DNA from: an uncultured Endomicrobiia bacterium | GTDB taxonomy: Bacteria > Elusimicrobiota > Endomicrobiia > Endomicrobiales > Endomicrobiaceae | Length of the DNA stretch: 52,452 nucleotides | NCBI GenBank assembly: GCA_938040055.1 | Contig: CALHWY010000001.1 | Location: forward strand, 1-52,452 | Direction: 5' to 3' | Program-made: the position numbers and the translations under genes | Notes under the pieces: model-generated | Database searches by the model: none | Seen by the model: only the letters and a program-made list of their open reading frames with translations | Told to the model about the DNA's origin: nothing | Shown: one piece after another, positions 12,301 through 18,378 of the stretch | Layout of the letters: every line of letters begins with the position of its first letter | Position numbering within the stretch: the first letter of the stretch is position 1

Positions 12301-15300
12301 ATTCTTTTTTAAGTTTCTCGGCTCTTTCCGCCTCCACAGCCTGCGCCTGGGCGGCGGCGCTTTTAATTTCCACCTGCCGCGCCGCGCGCGCGGTCCGGCT
12401 GATATAATCATTATATTCGGCTTCGTCTATTTCGTCTATTCTGTCATCGCTGTAAGTGGCAAAGTAATAATGAGTTCCGTCAAAGCGGACGCCCTCTTCA
12501 ACAAATACGATAAAAGCTTCTTCCGTTTCATCTTCGGCATATTCTTTGCCGGAAACATCTTCCTTTTTGCCTGCCGAATCGTTTTCATAATCAAACAGAC
12601 TAAGCTGCCTGCCGGATCCGGAACCGATTTGAAGTTTCGCGTCGGAATGGGAAATATTATAGAAAGCATGCGCGAATACATTATAAACTACCGGGACAAG
12701 CGCCGCCCAGATTACAGGCAGACCGAAAAAAGAAACCGCCATCACTGCCGACAGCGCAAGCGACCAGGTTCCGTAATTTATGATTTTTGCGCCTCTCATT
12801 CTTGAATAAAAGCTTTCGTCTCTTTGTCCGTCATAACCGCTTATCAAAGTCACAAGCCCGTTGCCGTCGGAATAATGCATAAGCACAAAAGGAAGCGGAA
12901 AGAAAGGAAGCAGAAAGGCCGACGGGACAAATTCTATTACCCCTACAAGAACGCCTCTTAAAATCTCTTTAAAAAAACCGCCTTTAAGCCTTAATGCTCC
13001 GGCTATCCTTTTTGAAAAATCCAGTTCAAGCGCGCCGTTTTGCGTATCGTACCCCAATCTCTCTAAAATAGAAGGAAGTTCTTCGTTTAATTCCCCGTTC
13101 CGGGTGCTTGCCGCATCACGCAAAGCCATAACAAGCCGTTTTATATTGTCCGTTTCTTCCGAATTGTCGGAAGAGGCGTTTTTTTCAACGCGCTCGGCCG
13201 TTATTCTTTTAAAAAAACCGTCGTGTTTTTGAAAAAACTCGTCTATTTCGCTTTCATCGAAAGAATTGCTTTTGTACATATACCCAAAATTGTCAGTCAC
13301 GATATATGCCAAAACTCCTAAAACTTTCTGAAACACTTCCTCGTCCGTATTCCGTAAATCAATAAGAAGTTTTTTAAACAAGCCCGCGTCTACGCCGAAA
13401 GCCTTCAAATAATCTTCATTCATTTCAAGAGGATTTGCGGTAAAATGCACAAAATAAAACTCTTGTCCGTTCGGCGCGGAAAGAATTTCCGCTTTATAGT
13501 CTCCTTTGCTCACGGCTATTTGCTTTCCCAAATGCATTCCGTGCAAAGCTCCCCGCGCTTGTGAAATTCTTTCTTTATCTTCGGAAGATTCTTCAAAAAC
13601 TCCGTTTACAATAATTATTCTGTTTGAAGTTTTGTCAAAAGCGATATATATGCGTCTTTCGCCGCGCGTTTTATTGCCGTGAACATAGGCGTTTTTGAGT
13701 ATTTCGTAAACAGCATCAATCGCTCCGGACTCGTCAAAAAAAGTTTCGCTTGAAACATTGTTTTTATTGAACAACTCTTTAATCATTTTAATGGCAAAAA
13801 AATTTATATTTTTATGCGCTCTTTCAAAATAATCGTCCAAATCTTCTAAGGGATGTTCTTCTATCGTAAAAGCCGCTATTTTGCCCTCCAGAAGAGCGTC
13901 GGCTATATAGGTGACGTCTTCTTTAAAATAAGGAAGGTCGAATCTCTCTACGGCGGATCCGTTTAAACTGTCAAGGATAAAAGTTTCTGATTCGTCAGCG
14001 TTTTCAGTAATCTGCTTTAAAGCGCCGGCATACGCCGCATCCAGCACGGCCTTGTCAAGCCCAAGAGCCGAAAAAGCGGCAAGGAAAACGCGTGTTTGTA
14101 TTCTTTCTTCATTATTTATGTTTTCGTCTCTTTCATATGCTTTTAAGACCGCGCGCTGCAAAAAGTCCGGCATTTTTCTTAATGTGCCGAGATCGTATTT
14201 GCCGAGTTTTTCCGGGAGGCTGCGGTTTGTTTCTATGTCGAATATGAGTCCGTCTCCGGTAATAAGATTCCGTTTCGCCGCAAAAGCGGTTATATTGGCC
14301 ACTATATCCGAAACACGGGGATTAAACACGCCCACAACGGCATGATCAAGAGATTCTATCACCTCAAATAATCTCAGCTCAAGCCCTTCTGAAGCGGCAA
14401 GCCTGACCGTATTGTCATTTAAAATTTCTTCGTTTACTTCAGTCCCGTTTGCTATTTTCCCGTCCGCGTTTTTAAGCCTTATTTTAAACCCGCCCGGCAC
14501 GGTCAGAACGGTCTGCTCAAGGGAAAAATCAACGTCAATGTTTTCCCCGAGCGCTTCCGCCACGCTTTCGATAATAAAAAATATGTTTTCCCTATTGTAT
14601 GCAAGCCCTGAAAGTTCTTCGGCGGCGACGCTTATCATCATCCGGGCGATCTCGGCTTTATGAGTCTGCGAAGCAAGAGTTAAAGCCAGTGTCTGCGCGG
14701 AAAAAAGATTGTTTCCCGCGGCAAGGAAAGTATTATAGCTTTCTTCGGCGGTTTTCGTTTCCCGGGTTACGGAAGGCATCACGCTTATGTAAGATATTGC
14801 ATTTTCAGCGAATATTTTATTAAGCCCTTCGCTGTGGAAACCTCCCGTTATGACTATGACGAGTTCGTTTATTTGTTCGTTTTTGCTTAAGCGTTTTTCT
14901 ATGTTTTTTAAAAATATTGAATTTCTGTCTTTGTTTACGCCGTAATAGCGTATAAGAAAATCTATGTCTTCTTTAAGTTCGGAAAGAGTGTTCTTGAAAG
15001 CATATTTGGAGTAAATCTTTTCAAAGCGCGGATACTCTTTTTCAAAAAAATCATAATCGGCCGCGGTTATTTTGGTGTTAAGGAAAGATTCCAGATAAAT
15101 ATAAAAATCGCTCAGGAAAGAAATTTCCACTTCTTCTTCGGAAGAGCAAAAAGCCATTCTTATGTCTTCCGCTATTCTTCTCTCTTCGCCAAGCATTGCG
15201 ACGGGATTTATTTTTGCGCTTGCCTGTATGTAAGAAATCAACTCTCCCAGACTGCTTCCGGGATTTATGTTAACGCCGTATTTGCGTGAAAGAGCCGGCA

Positions 15301-16216
15301 GGCGCAGTCCCAATTCTTCAATATTCGAAAAGCCGGCCGTGGCGAGAGAAAGTTTATTATATTCATTATAAGAAAGGTTGTCTTTAAGATAACTTACAAG
15401 CGACTGCATTTCCACGGCGGCTTTATTATAATCTATCCTTTTGCCGGCATTCATCAATTCGCAATATTCGCGGAAAACCGGATATTTGTCCCGCGACACG
15501 GAAAGCAAAGAATTATATTTCGCATCGTTTTTATTTAATTTTTCAATATATTTTCTTAAAAGAGCGTAATATCTTTCGACGGATATTTTGCCGTTTTTAT
15601 AATTTTCAAAAGTTTCCGTAAACCTCTGGTTCTCACGGCTGAAATATTTGGCTTTAAGATATTCTATTTCAGCTTTTATCTCTGAAAGCTTTTCATTGTA
15701 TTTTTTATTATTGGCCAATGCCTTTGAAAGCCTGTCCAGATTCGCCTGATGCACGGACTTATCTTCAAGCCCGTAAAAAGGCGTTTTTACGTCATTTTTC
15801 AAGTAATAGTATTCCGCCCCGGTGAGCCTTCCTTTTTCAAAAAGGCCTTCTATTATATTGTTTCTAAGTTTTTCGTCTTTTACCCGCCCGAAAATGCCCG
15901 GATCCACTTCATCGTATCCGCCTTCAATAAAAACGGCGGATATTTTATAATTTTTCTGCAAACGGTCTATTATCCGTTCGATATTTCTCTGCGCTTCTAT
16001 ATGACAGTGCAAATCCTGAATATTTATAACGGTATACCTGCTGTTTTCAAATGTCTTCGATTCTATAACTTTTCCAAGGTTAAAAGGAATAAAACTTACC
16101 GGATCGGCGGCATTTTCCGGATTGCTCCCGCTGAGAGCCAGCCCGTACGCCATATCCGCGCCCGTGACAGAAACCAACAAGCATAAAGCGGTCAAAGTTG
16201 AAATCAGTTTATTCAT
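3398..16216 (-). CDS. Giant secreted/membrane modular protein, 4272 aa, unknown function
   Basis: One uninterrupted frame of 4272 codons. A signal peptide (about residues 1-27) precedes a region with DLHCH (H70, H72), IEGG (E98) and TGGFH (H461). This pattern loosely recalls the TraB/ChaN/EreA hydrolase clan, at low certainty. GHKL-ATPase-like N-boxes appear twice (EILKNAYVHGN about 838-848; REIFRNALIHGN about 1636-1647). Five membrane modules lie near 1055-1195, 1395-1530, 2075-2165, 2175-2310 and 3070-3165. Each has MHY (or variant), an RxKGA-like segment, hydrophobic hairpins and SAHAxYN, often ending AKL. More hydrophobic segments lie near 3605-3630 and 3674-3705. The region around 3910-3975 has beta/alpha-barrel-like text. 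Its start overlaps the upstream gene's stop (ATGA), with GGGGA upstream. Very large proteins of unknown role are known in Elusimicrobiota and Omnitrophota; no function is assigned. Confidence 0.9.
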   Translation of the reverse strand: MNKLISTLTALCLLVSVTGADMAYGLALSGSNPENAADPVSFIPFNLGKVIESKTFENSRYTVINIQDLHCHIEAQRNIERIIDRLQKNYKISAVFIEGGYDEVDPGIFGRVKDEKLRNNIIEGLFEKGRLTGAEYYYLKNDVKTPFYGLEDKSVHQANLDRLSKALANNKKYNEKLSEIKAEIEYLKAKYFSRENQRFTETFENYKNGKISVERYYALLRKYIEKLNKNDAKYNSLLSVSRDKYPVFREYCELMNAGKRIDYNKAAVEMQSLVSYLKDNLSYNEYNKLSLATAGFSNIEELGLRLPALSRKYGVNINPGSSLGELISYIQASAKINPVAMLGEERRIAEDIRMAFCSSEEEVEISFLSDFYIYLESFLNTKITAADYDFFEKEYPRFEKIYSKYAFKNTLSELKEDIDFLIRYYGVNKDRNSIFLKNIEKRLSKNEQINELVIVITGGFHSEGLNKIFAENAISYISVMPSVTRETKTAEESYNTFLAAGNNLFSAQTLALTLASQTHKAEIARMMISVAAEELSGLAYNRENIFFIIESVAEALGENIDVDFSLEQTVLTVPGGFKIRLKNADGKIANGTEVNEEILNDNTVRLAASEGLELRLFEVIESLDHAVVGVFNPRVSDIVANITAFAAKRNLITGDGLIFDIETNRSLPEKLGKYDLGTLRKMPDFLQRAVLKAYERDENINNEERIQTRVFLAAFSALGLDKAVLDAAYAGALKQITENADESETFILDSLNGSAVERFDLPYFKEDVTYIADALLEGKIAAFTIEEHPLEDLDDYFERAHKNINFFAIKMIKELFNKNNVSSETFFDESGAIDAVYEILKNAYVHGNKTRGERRIYIAFDKTSNRIIIVNGVFEESSEDKERISQARGALHGMHLGKQIAVSKGDYKAEILSAPNGQEFYFVHFTANPLEMNEDYLKAFGVDAGLFKKLLIDLRNTDEEVFQKVLGVLAYIVTDNFGYMYKSNSFDESEIDEFFQKHDGFFKRITAERVEKNASSDNSEETDNIKRLVMALRDAASTRNGELNEELPSILERLGYDTQNGALELDFSKRIAGALRLKGGFFKEILRGVLVGVIEFVPSAFLLPFFPLPFVLMHYSDGNGLVTLISGYDGQRDESFYSRMRGAKIINYGTWSLALSAVMAVSFFGLPVIWAALVPVVYNVFAHAFYNISHSDAKLQIGSGSGRQLSLFDYENDSAGKKEDVSGKEYAEDETEEAFIVFVEEGVRFDGTHYYFATYSDDRIDEIDEAEYNDYISRTARAARQVEIKSAAAQAQAVEAERAEKLKKEWKEARKEVMRAAYKTVGLPINGTIEIPLPNGEKIIFRKFFRNGFGDNSGVCCVEKISSSGKTVRTAEELFYRGKHDIKGEKGFDGKKFAAKAMRLAFDGGAKLELPDTAAQAGKLGPGKIKRAFFVARKEFVSSLLAGFVDMHYGKEGPTEEEKSSEEYKLRTKGALFIKAASFAGFAFAVAVPALLFTAPLAVPLAALLAPALTYASNISAHAAYNIAQPEAKLENQSASNSEYIESILLEKFNLRRCLNLDFGYLMPSAIGEVIERVDDEIADKIKKGEPALIAIKGTGSSASSLSDGLFGIIAVQEQIVRSFLFKIAGYSYDRDEAFREIFRNALIHGNSADPSKKIWIYYDGENNFGVINEDGSAEAWSLELSARISESKYFGRGSGSLRAKKEFNAKFAKANIGDAGIFIVDNIIDAEKKSSSDKILSAIDADAEWQDFGEITATDKVYRLPEISEGMKVFFSGWRGSDESFPLVFITKTDGKFQIANISGGFVNLENERFAIREENGFYYLVTEHIFEAGYSLDIPDDGYNKVISLKTFDPSLKDEPLFERVETDGEENPETAQKRFLEFLYSQDGSRYLYIDDKESGDKYDAYFENVKKLDASLGGNINGIAVKNRFLFKGKNIAEVEYPGGERFLFYRQIGSDNSKEQGRWYPLIGISGQRGFKNRYVKFWFIEKSAERSLRKPGGLSVEEFYQSETLNNTSQFLSGNIIPYEIIMPKAQKGSKKLTLPALRPVSSFLELLGISGRARETALAAIELPLAALAAYSPVFNETFIKWHRSKTAEQVRARQRGMAKIRAAMDDAWEASAQKVANNFPVIRHIQRPAFAIAGMFSANIKAHVEYNLANSSAKRDLEKSLIDAPGAQEESVLRRSDAKLELNSTKKIIDKLRLTGKKRAVFAAVYEYFKTLRSPESFVNMHYPFVSEKIKNTREYKDRLKGARQIAAATIAGFVLGAAAAFGMCGLGIPLAYAVVAAVLPQFIFNISAHARHNLKNPAAKLMISGESGAERSGISRVDLFAMHKKLKIWDNRDIIRYLTEADRPEVSAVNDLFEKETSRFMTEDGQPSGYKRVLAAYKRQLADNRDRKFAESFYSEDESGGESSGYQQLKRRLDASDSGIGIENRDGTYYIVFAENRGEVSLDTVVDIVFNGDRQAHRTQQEAQETKDGEYLNYDFKKVLFLNDQQRIQALEWVIISLDASMREKSLLLPAERRVAVFKEFIAADQKNFTEKEKEEIEWQSRIEHVLHYISKGLITENAQGRYCESPIRFFSSEKYRQRDLLLEIDRLVRNDPDAVLFIKGYMNAESGNVRPSFDMTAAVDIDTVLSGFKISDALEDVIVRKTSSSEGNKYICVGVSDNRLAVYVYEDSGLIVNAFYIGDDAVPENADAGKKTVKKPRIRGIIPAVEKEKEKAAVLRFLFVSEMEKCKRKIERHIRNGENEKIGAVINEMRRTVSNSTFKKAFSDKEFLVLLRYYRNFVSEIKSGRQINAVDEAVEIALESASLYFGGPALEKNQKYAQTLLGEEAGSSVTDEDIKEEIYKKSLEKMIRKIKRTLDSEFQNGGEKVKMAVEYAVQHIVDEDTLERLSSGERGDLNFKKEFVSVIVSALNVEPAGMQEDAFVSVVTDIADLQKKILGKIKKIEDMDRKTFRETANEIKADIRATKKYDLKNVMYHIERLAAVRIAEKMEIRGYKLRNKLKDIIDAAHINEVAYETSLLPAVTTVNVVPVTLTLAETRKEIEKRGYSGLKTYLYTGYAELIKLLFMPAKNFAALHDNFNTFEYEKRVSRTRIVKSVVFALSAAASCFVFLIMPPAAGLLPFIANSVVALFSAAFSLAFFGISVHATHNFFENLAFKAEPMAFSLLSNKEMDGKLDDYLHSADINLGDDVNYITDVKKRKEIGLLFKKPRLFKNGHETRLKVLKLIEAYFLKAIESNDIKAQDALVDMVYGIYDNALDSMVLEEALIFGFEKNGNTDIDRKKYELLEHFYKINAAFFKNVPDDQMIAYRVNNQKRIMRLFLSADKKARMQEIDKEFDNGIQDGLYINANLEILSSIPREYILRRLTQQQLRDLESALQSAGNIKYLLDDLSLFAIPKHISWMYIKTYSDKTVLKRIVSGDFTIENKLHALLSLCAAEPNPFGAEAVFSKIAGAKEEKIKFSGDTENKLAGKSAKLVKDFSENDFYSEKDDYARSLEAEMLFTAQALILHEKYPQIDLGEFLQQLKFTFVSNGKIGFIIKRAETDEAEYYDVAISNKAGAVVKKIKNIVEDVYKKQDKVKAVSKGPMSLIKTVSGKTFSAIFMLFISLSVVLPFVSAEAYSATFATVYPHVEHIDTIVNTIIPVIPAGITLKSGVQMDAGVMESFADKLLRAAASIAGFFALMFIFFSSSAADFINKHKRKTIKADKVNINYTFTQNRIKEEDLEPFKASGPRKEISVRLYVTNKMPFQKEKFDFKNTGVKINGKSVWISFAAKAPVIFAEDARLEDIEEALKNDNKKIRQALAEYIKRTDGVSLKGNLSLDWINVNAGAEKSSLFYDENGRVRVNISRDQARRPDGVSDYMTGVRQVRDADIFAAVQNIYYFLDNVKTARDLDAVLSDFQKIGNGQIVLDYAVLKDNLTDSKIKDFFAAARANGVKIIADLRAKDASAQYGVYRDAGFDGILYESGAGKLYVYDFILASERSASVVSNYENSRQLARELSKSNDIKILNNSEITAKIASDDRSMIDRIRILKILKGSALLGVLKKDRYTPDFVRNAAYAFSRESMSAFEKIDPGEFARLLREGDTDAVKKYLNLPDSHAAMIYLEKNIYDNIDDKNEAAKAQTAFLEGILEKILISKAVAGSIVNKDLEKMLGKALRMQAQSAKKAQSPVDADSFKEEIRRQTAQQTASMKSKAAGEVFSRRLQSALSEKVKSLAEDAFAENDAVALAGIIELIPAIAEVRLDVGIDKDNLARFDVKQLRSLLTAA

Positions 16217-16758
16217 AAGTTTTCCCCAAAAAAGAAATCCGGCCTGTCTTCAAGACAAGCCGGACTCTGAAATAATATATTTTTTCCGTCAATAAAACCG
16301 AAAGCAGGCACGCTTCCCTTATGAAGAGCCTCTATAAACAGCAGATAAAACCTTGTTATTTCGCAGTCCCGCGCGGGACTGCCGCGCATCCGCTCATCAA
16401 AAAAACCGAAAAAAACGGAGAAAAATTTTCCGCAAAGCATATCTTTTTTACCGCCGTAAACCGCCTGCGCCGGAATGCCTAGAAAAACATTGTCCGCATA
16501 GCGTCCGTACACCGGAGTTTCGCACCCGCCGTATCTTTGCAGGCGCATATTAAAGAAAAAATCTTTTGCGCCCTCGTAATATACCCTGACTATTTTACCT
16601 GAAATGTCAAGCATATTGACGGCTTTTGAAACCGCGCATGAAATTTCCGGAACGTTATCCGCGGCCCAAAAAGCGCCCAATTGCGCAAAACATACCCGCG
16701 GAACCGAAAACATAAATAAAAAAACGGAAATGAGGAATACGCTTATCTTTTTTTTCAT
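16213..16758 (-). CDS. Small secreted protein upstream of the giant gene
   Basis: 181 residues with a clear signal peptide (MKKKISVFLISVFLFMFSVP, cleavage after CFA near residue 25). The mature part is rich in aromatic residues and glycine, with four cysteines, and shows no transmembrane segment. I recognise no family. Its TGA overlaps the giant gene's ATG (ATGA), so the two are translationally coupled and probably act together in the envelope. No Shine-Dalgarno sequence precedes the ATG. A promoter-like pair puts transcription start at the ATG itself. Its last 20 codons also form a strong terminator-like hairpin. Confidence 0.8.
   Translation of the reverse strand: MKKKISVFLISVFLFMFSVPRVCFAQLGAFWAADNVPEISCAVSKAVNMLDISGKIVRVYYEGAKDFFFNMRLQRYGGCETPVYGRYADNVFLGIPAQAVYGGKKDMLCGKFFSVFFGFFDERMRGSPARDCEITRFYLLFIEALHKGSVPAFGFIDGKNILFQSPACLEDRPDFFFGENL
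16228..16264 (-). terminator. Terminator-like hairpin just before the giant gene start (possible attenuator)
   Basis: Minus-strand bases 16264-16238 form a 12-bp stem (TCCGGCTTGTCT / AGACAGGCCGGA, one G-U pair) with a 3-base loop. TTTCTTTTTT follows. This is a textbook intrinsic terminator. It lies inside the last codons of the small secreted gene and ends 12 bases before the giant gene's ATG. Ribosomes finishing the upstream gene would cover it, so it may make giant-gene transcription depend on translation of the first gene. Confidence 0.7.
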
Positions 16759-16794
16759 ATTATAATTTTAATATATTTGCGGTTTTTTCGCCAA
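16759..16794 (-). promoter_or_regulatory. Promoter of the small secreted protein / giant operon
   Basis: Minus strand: TTGGCG (16789-16794), 18-base spacer, TAAAAT (16765-16770), with a second TATAAT (16759-16764) abutting the ATG. With TAAAAT as the -10, transcription would start at the A of the ATG. The -35 match is only moderate. Confidence 0.45.
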
Positions 16795-16842
16795 TTTTAT
16801 TTGTAAAAAATTTTTGAATTTAATCCCCTCCGGATTTTATTA

Positions 16843-16871
16843 TTTACATTTGCCCGTTTTAGTATTATAAT
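16843..16871 (+). promoter_or_regulatory. Promoter placing transcription start on the ATG at 16878
   Basis: TTTACA (16843-16848), 17-base spacer, TATAAT (16866-16871). The seventh base after the -10 is the A of the ATG at 16878, and no Shine-Dalgarno sequence is present, so the mRNA is probably leaderless. Confidence 0.65.
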
Positions 16872-16877
16872 CAGCCA

Positions 16878-17723
16878 ATGATGAATACGGATAAACCCCA
16901 GTCTTATAATTTTTTTCTCGCGCGCCTTATAGCAGTAAACTTATTTTTTGCCGCCTTGATGGTTTCGGCTTCTTTTATTGTCTTGCTAAGCCGCGATTAT
17001 TATTTATGGCAAAACTGTCCGAAAGCGGATATTGTAAAAGTTTTTATACAAAACATACGTTTTAATCTTTCGGTTACAGCTTATTTCAACATTCCCGTAT
17101 TGGTTTTTCTTTTGCTTATACTGGCTTTCAGACCGCCGCGCATAATGAAATCTTTCGTGAGTTTTGTAAAATCTTTTTACCTTTCGGCATTTCTCGCGGC
17201 GGCGTCTTTGGCCATTCTTTCATATCTTTTAAAAAACTCTTCCGCCGTGGAAAGATTTTTCTCAAGAGATTGTTTTTCCGGATTTTCATTTATATGCGCG
17301 TCTTTTGACAATCCGGTTTTTATTATGCTTTTTACGGCGATGTCGGCGCTTTTTCTGGCCGCAGCCGTTTTTTTTCTTCTCCTGGTGAAATTCGTCTTCA
17401 AACCGAAAGAATATGCCATCGACGATTACGGCAAAGCGGTTGTTTCCACGGTATTACTGCTTTTAATTTGCGTTTTTGCGGCAAAAGGAAAGATAACGGG
17501 CCGTCTTTCGCTTAAAGACGCGGACGTAACGCCTTCCGCGCAGTTGAACGGATATGCGGCGCAGGGCGCGTATACAATTTTACATAAACTCAAGAATTTC
17601 GATTTTTATAAAATAGCCGTCATCAAAAACGGCGATTTGCTGAAAAACGGAACGGTTGTTTCGGATGATGAAGAAAAAGAGAGGGAAGATTTTTACAGGT
17701 TTACGCCTAAAACGCGGCGGTAA
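16878..17723 (+). CDS. Membrane half of an LTA-synthase/sulfatase-family protein, catalytic domain missing
   Basis: 281 residues with about five transmembrane segments (roughly 12-38, 66-84, 94-117, 143-171, 187-202). The RFNLSVTAYF segment precedes TM2. A periplasmic stretch GRLSLKDADVTPSAQLNGYA (about 208-227) follows. This resembles the N-terminal part of Gram-negative LtaS-like phosphoglycerol transferases, which normally continue with a sulfatase-fold domain of about 300 residues holding the metal site. Here the frame ends in charged residues just before that domain, and the end overlaps pgeF by 17 bp. I infer a 3' deletion and probable loss of enzymatic function, though the membrane part could still be expressed from its good promoter. 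Confidence 0.6.
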   Translation: MMNTDKPQSYNFFLARLIAVNLFFAALMVSASFIVLLSRDYYLWQNCPKADIVKVFIQNIRFNLSVTAYFNIPVLVFLLLILAFRPPRIMKSFVSFVKSFYLSAFLAAASLAILSYLLKNSSAVERFFSRDCFSGFSFICASFDNPVFIMLFTAMSALFLAAAVFFLLLVKFVFKPKEYAIDDYGKAVVSTVLLLLICVFAAKGKITGRLSLKDADVTPSAQLNGYAAQGAYTILHKLKNFDFYKIAVIKNGDLLKNGTVVSDDEEKEREDFYRFTPKTRR

Positions 17724-18366
17724 GCATTCTTTTTTCCGTTTTGTCTTTTCTGTAAGAAAAAAAATTTCCGCTTTTACAGCAGCTGCAAAATCCGCTTATG
17801 AAAAGCTTTTTAAGCCCTTTTTTTTCAAGAATATTTTCAGCCGCGGCTGACAAATCCAGTTTTCCGCCGGCAAACGCGTCTCCGAACATTTCTCCGATCC
17901 CGGGACCGACCTCATAGCAGCACCGCCGTATATGCGGCCCTATATAAGCGTTTATTTTTTGCGGCGAAATATTAAATTTTTCCTTAAAAACGTCCAATGT
18001 TTCCTGTAATATGCCGCAGGCAAGCCCTTTGCGGCCGGCGTGAACGGCGGCTTTGACCGAGCCGTCTTCGGAAAACATCAGAACCGGCATACAGTCAGCC
18101 GTAAAAACGCCCAGCGTTATATTTTTATCCGCGGTAACAAGCCCGTCGCAGTCGTCAATAAAAGTTCCCTTATCCGCCGAGGTTACCGCCCGAACGCGCG
18201 TGCCGTGCACCTGTTTTGCGAGCACGAGAGAGCTCTCATCAATGCCGAGCAGGTGCAGCAAAGCATTTCTTTCCGAAACGTTTTTCATATCTCCGCAAGA
18301 TTTTGAAGTGGTAAAATGTTTATGCGGAAAGTTTTTTTCAAAGATGAGTTTTTCCCGCAAGGACAA
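17707..18366 (-). CDS. pgeF: Purine nucleoside phosphorylase YfiH/PgeF family (laccase-domain protein)
   Basis: 219 residues with the family's zinc-binding and active-site pattern: LAKQVHGTRV, FTADCMPVLM, AVHAGRKGLA, and GPHIRRCCYEVG. The usual HAGWRG is HAGRKG here. Family members act on purine nucleosides, and in several bacteria they correct misincorporation in the peptidoglycan stem peptide, which fits their common place beside ftsZ and mur genes. The start is a TTG at 18366 with GGCGG seven bases upstream. It follows ftsZ by 12 bases and is probably the last gene of the division cluster. Its 3' end overlaps the convergent truncated membrane gene. Confidence 0.88.
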   Translation of the reverse strand: MSLREKLIFEKNFPHKHFTTSKSCGDMKNVSERNALLHLLGIDESSLVLAKQVHGTRVRAVTSADKGTFIDDCDGLVTADKNITLGVFTADCMPVLMFSEDGSVKAAVHAGRKGLACGILQETLDVFKEKFNISPQKINAYIGPHIRRCCYEVGPGIGEMFGDAFAGGKLDLSAAAENILEKKGLKKLFISGFCSCCKSGNFFSYRKDKTEKRMLTAAF

Positions 18367-18378
18367 GAGAGCGCCGCC

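Noticed and set aside
11873..12805. A 310-codon plus-strand frame
   Set aside because: It lies wholly antisense to the giant gene. Its product is rich in Phe and Arg as expected of a shadow frame, and no ribosome binding site or promoter supports it.
3398..16216. The giant gene as a polyketide/peptide synthetase or repeat adhesin
   Set aside because: No ketosynthase, acyltransferase, adenylation or carrier motifs, and no RTX or cadherin-like repeats, are visible. The repeats seen are membrane hairpins.
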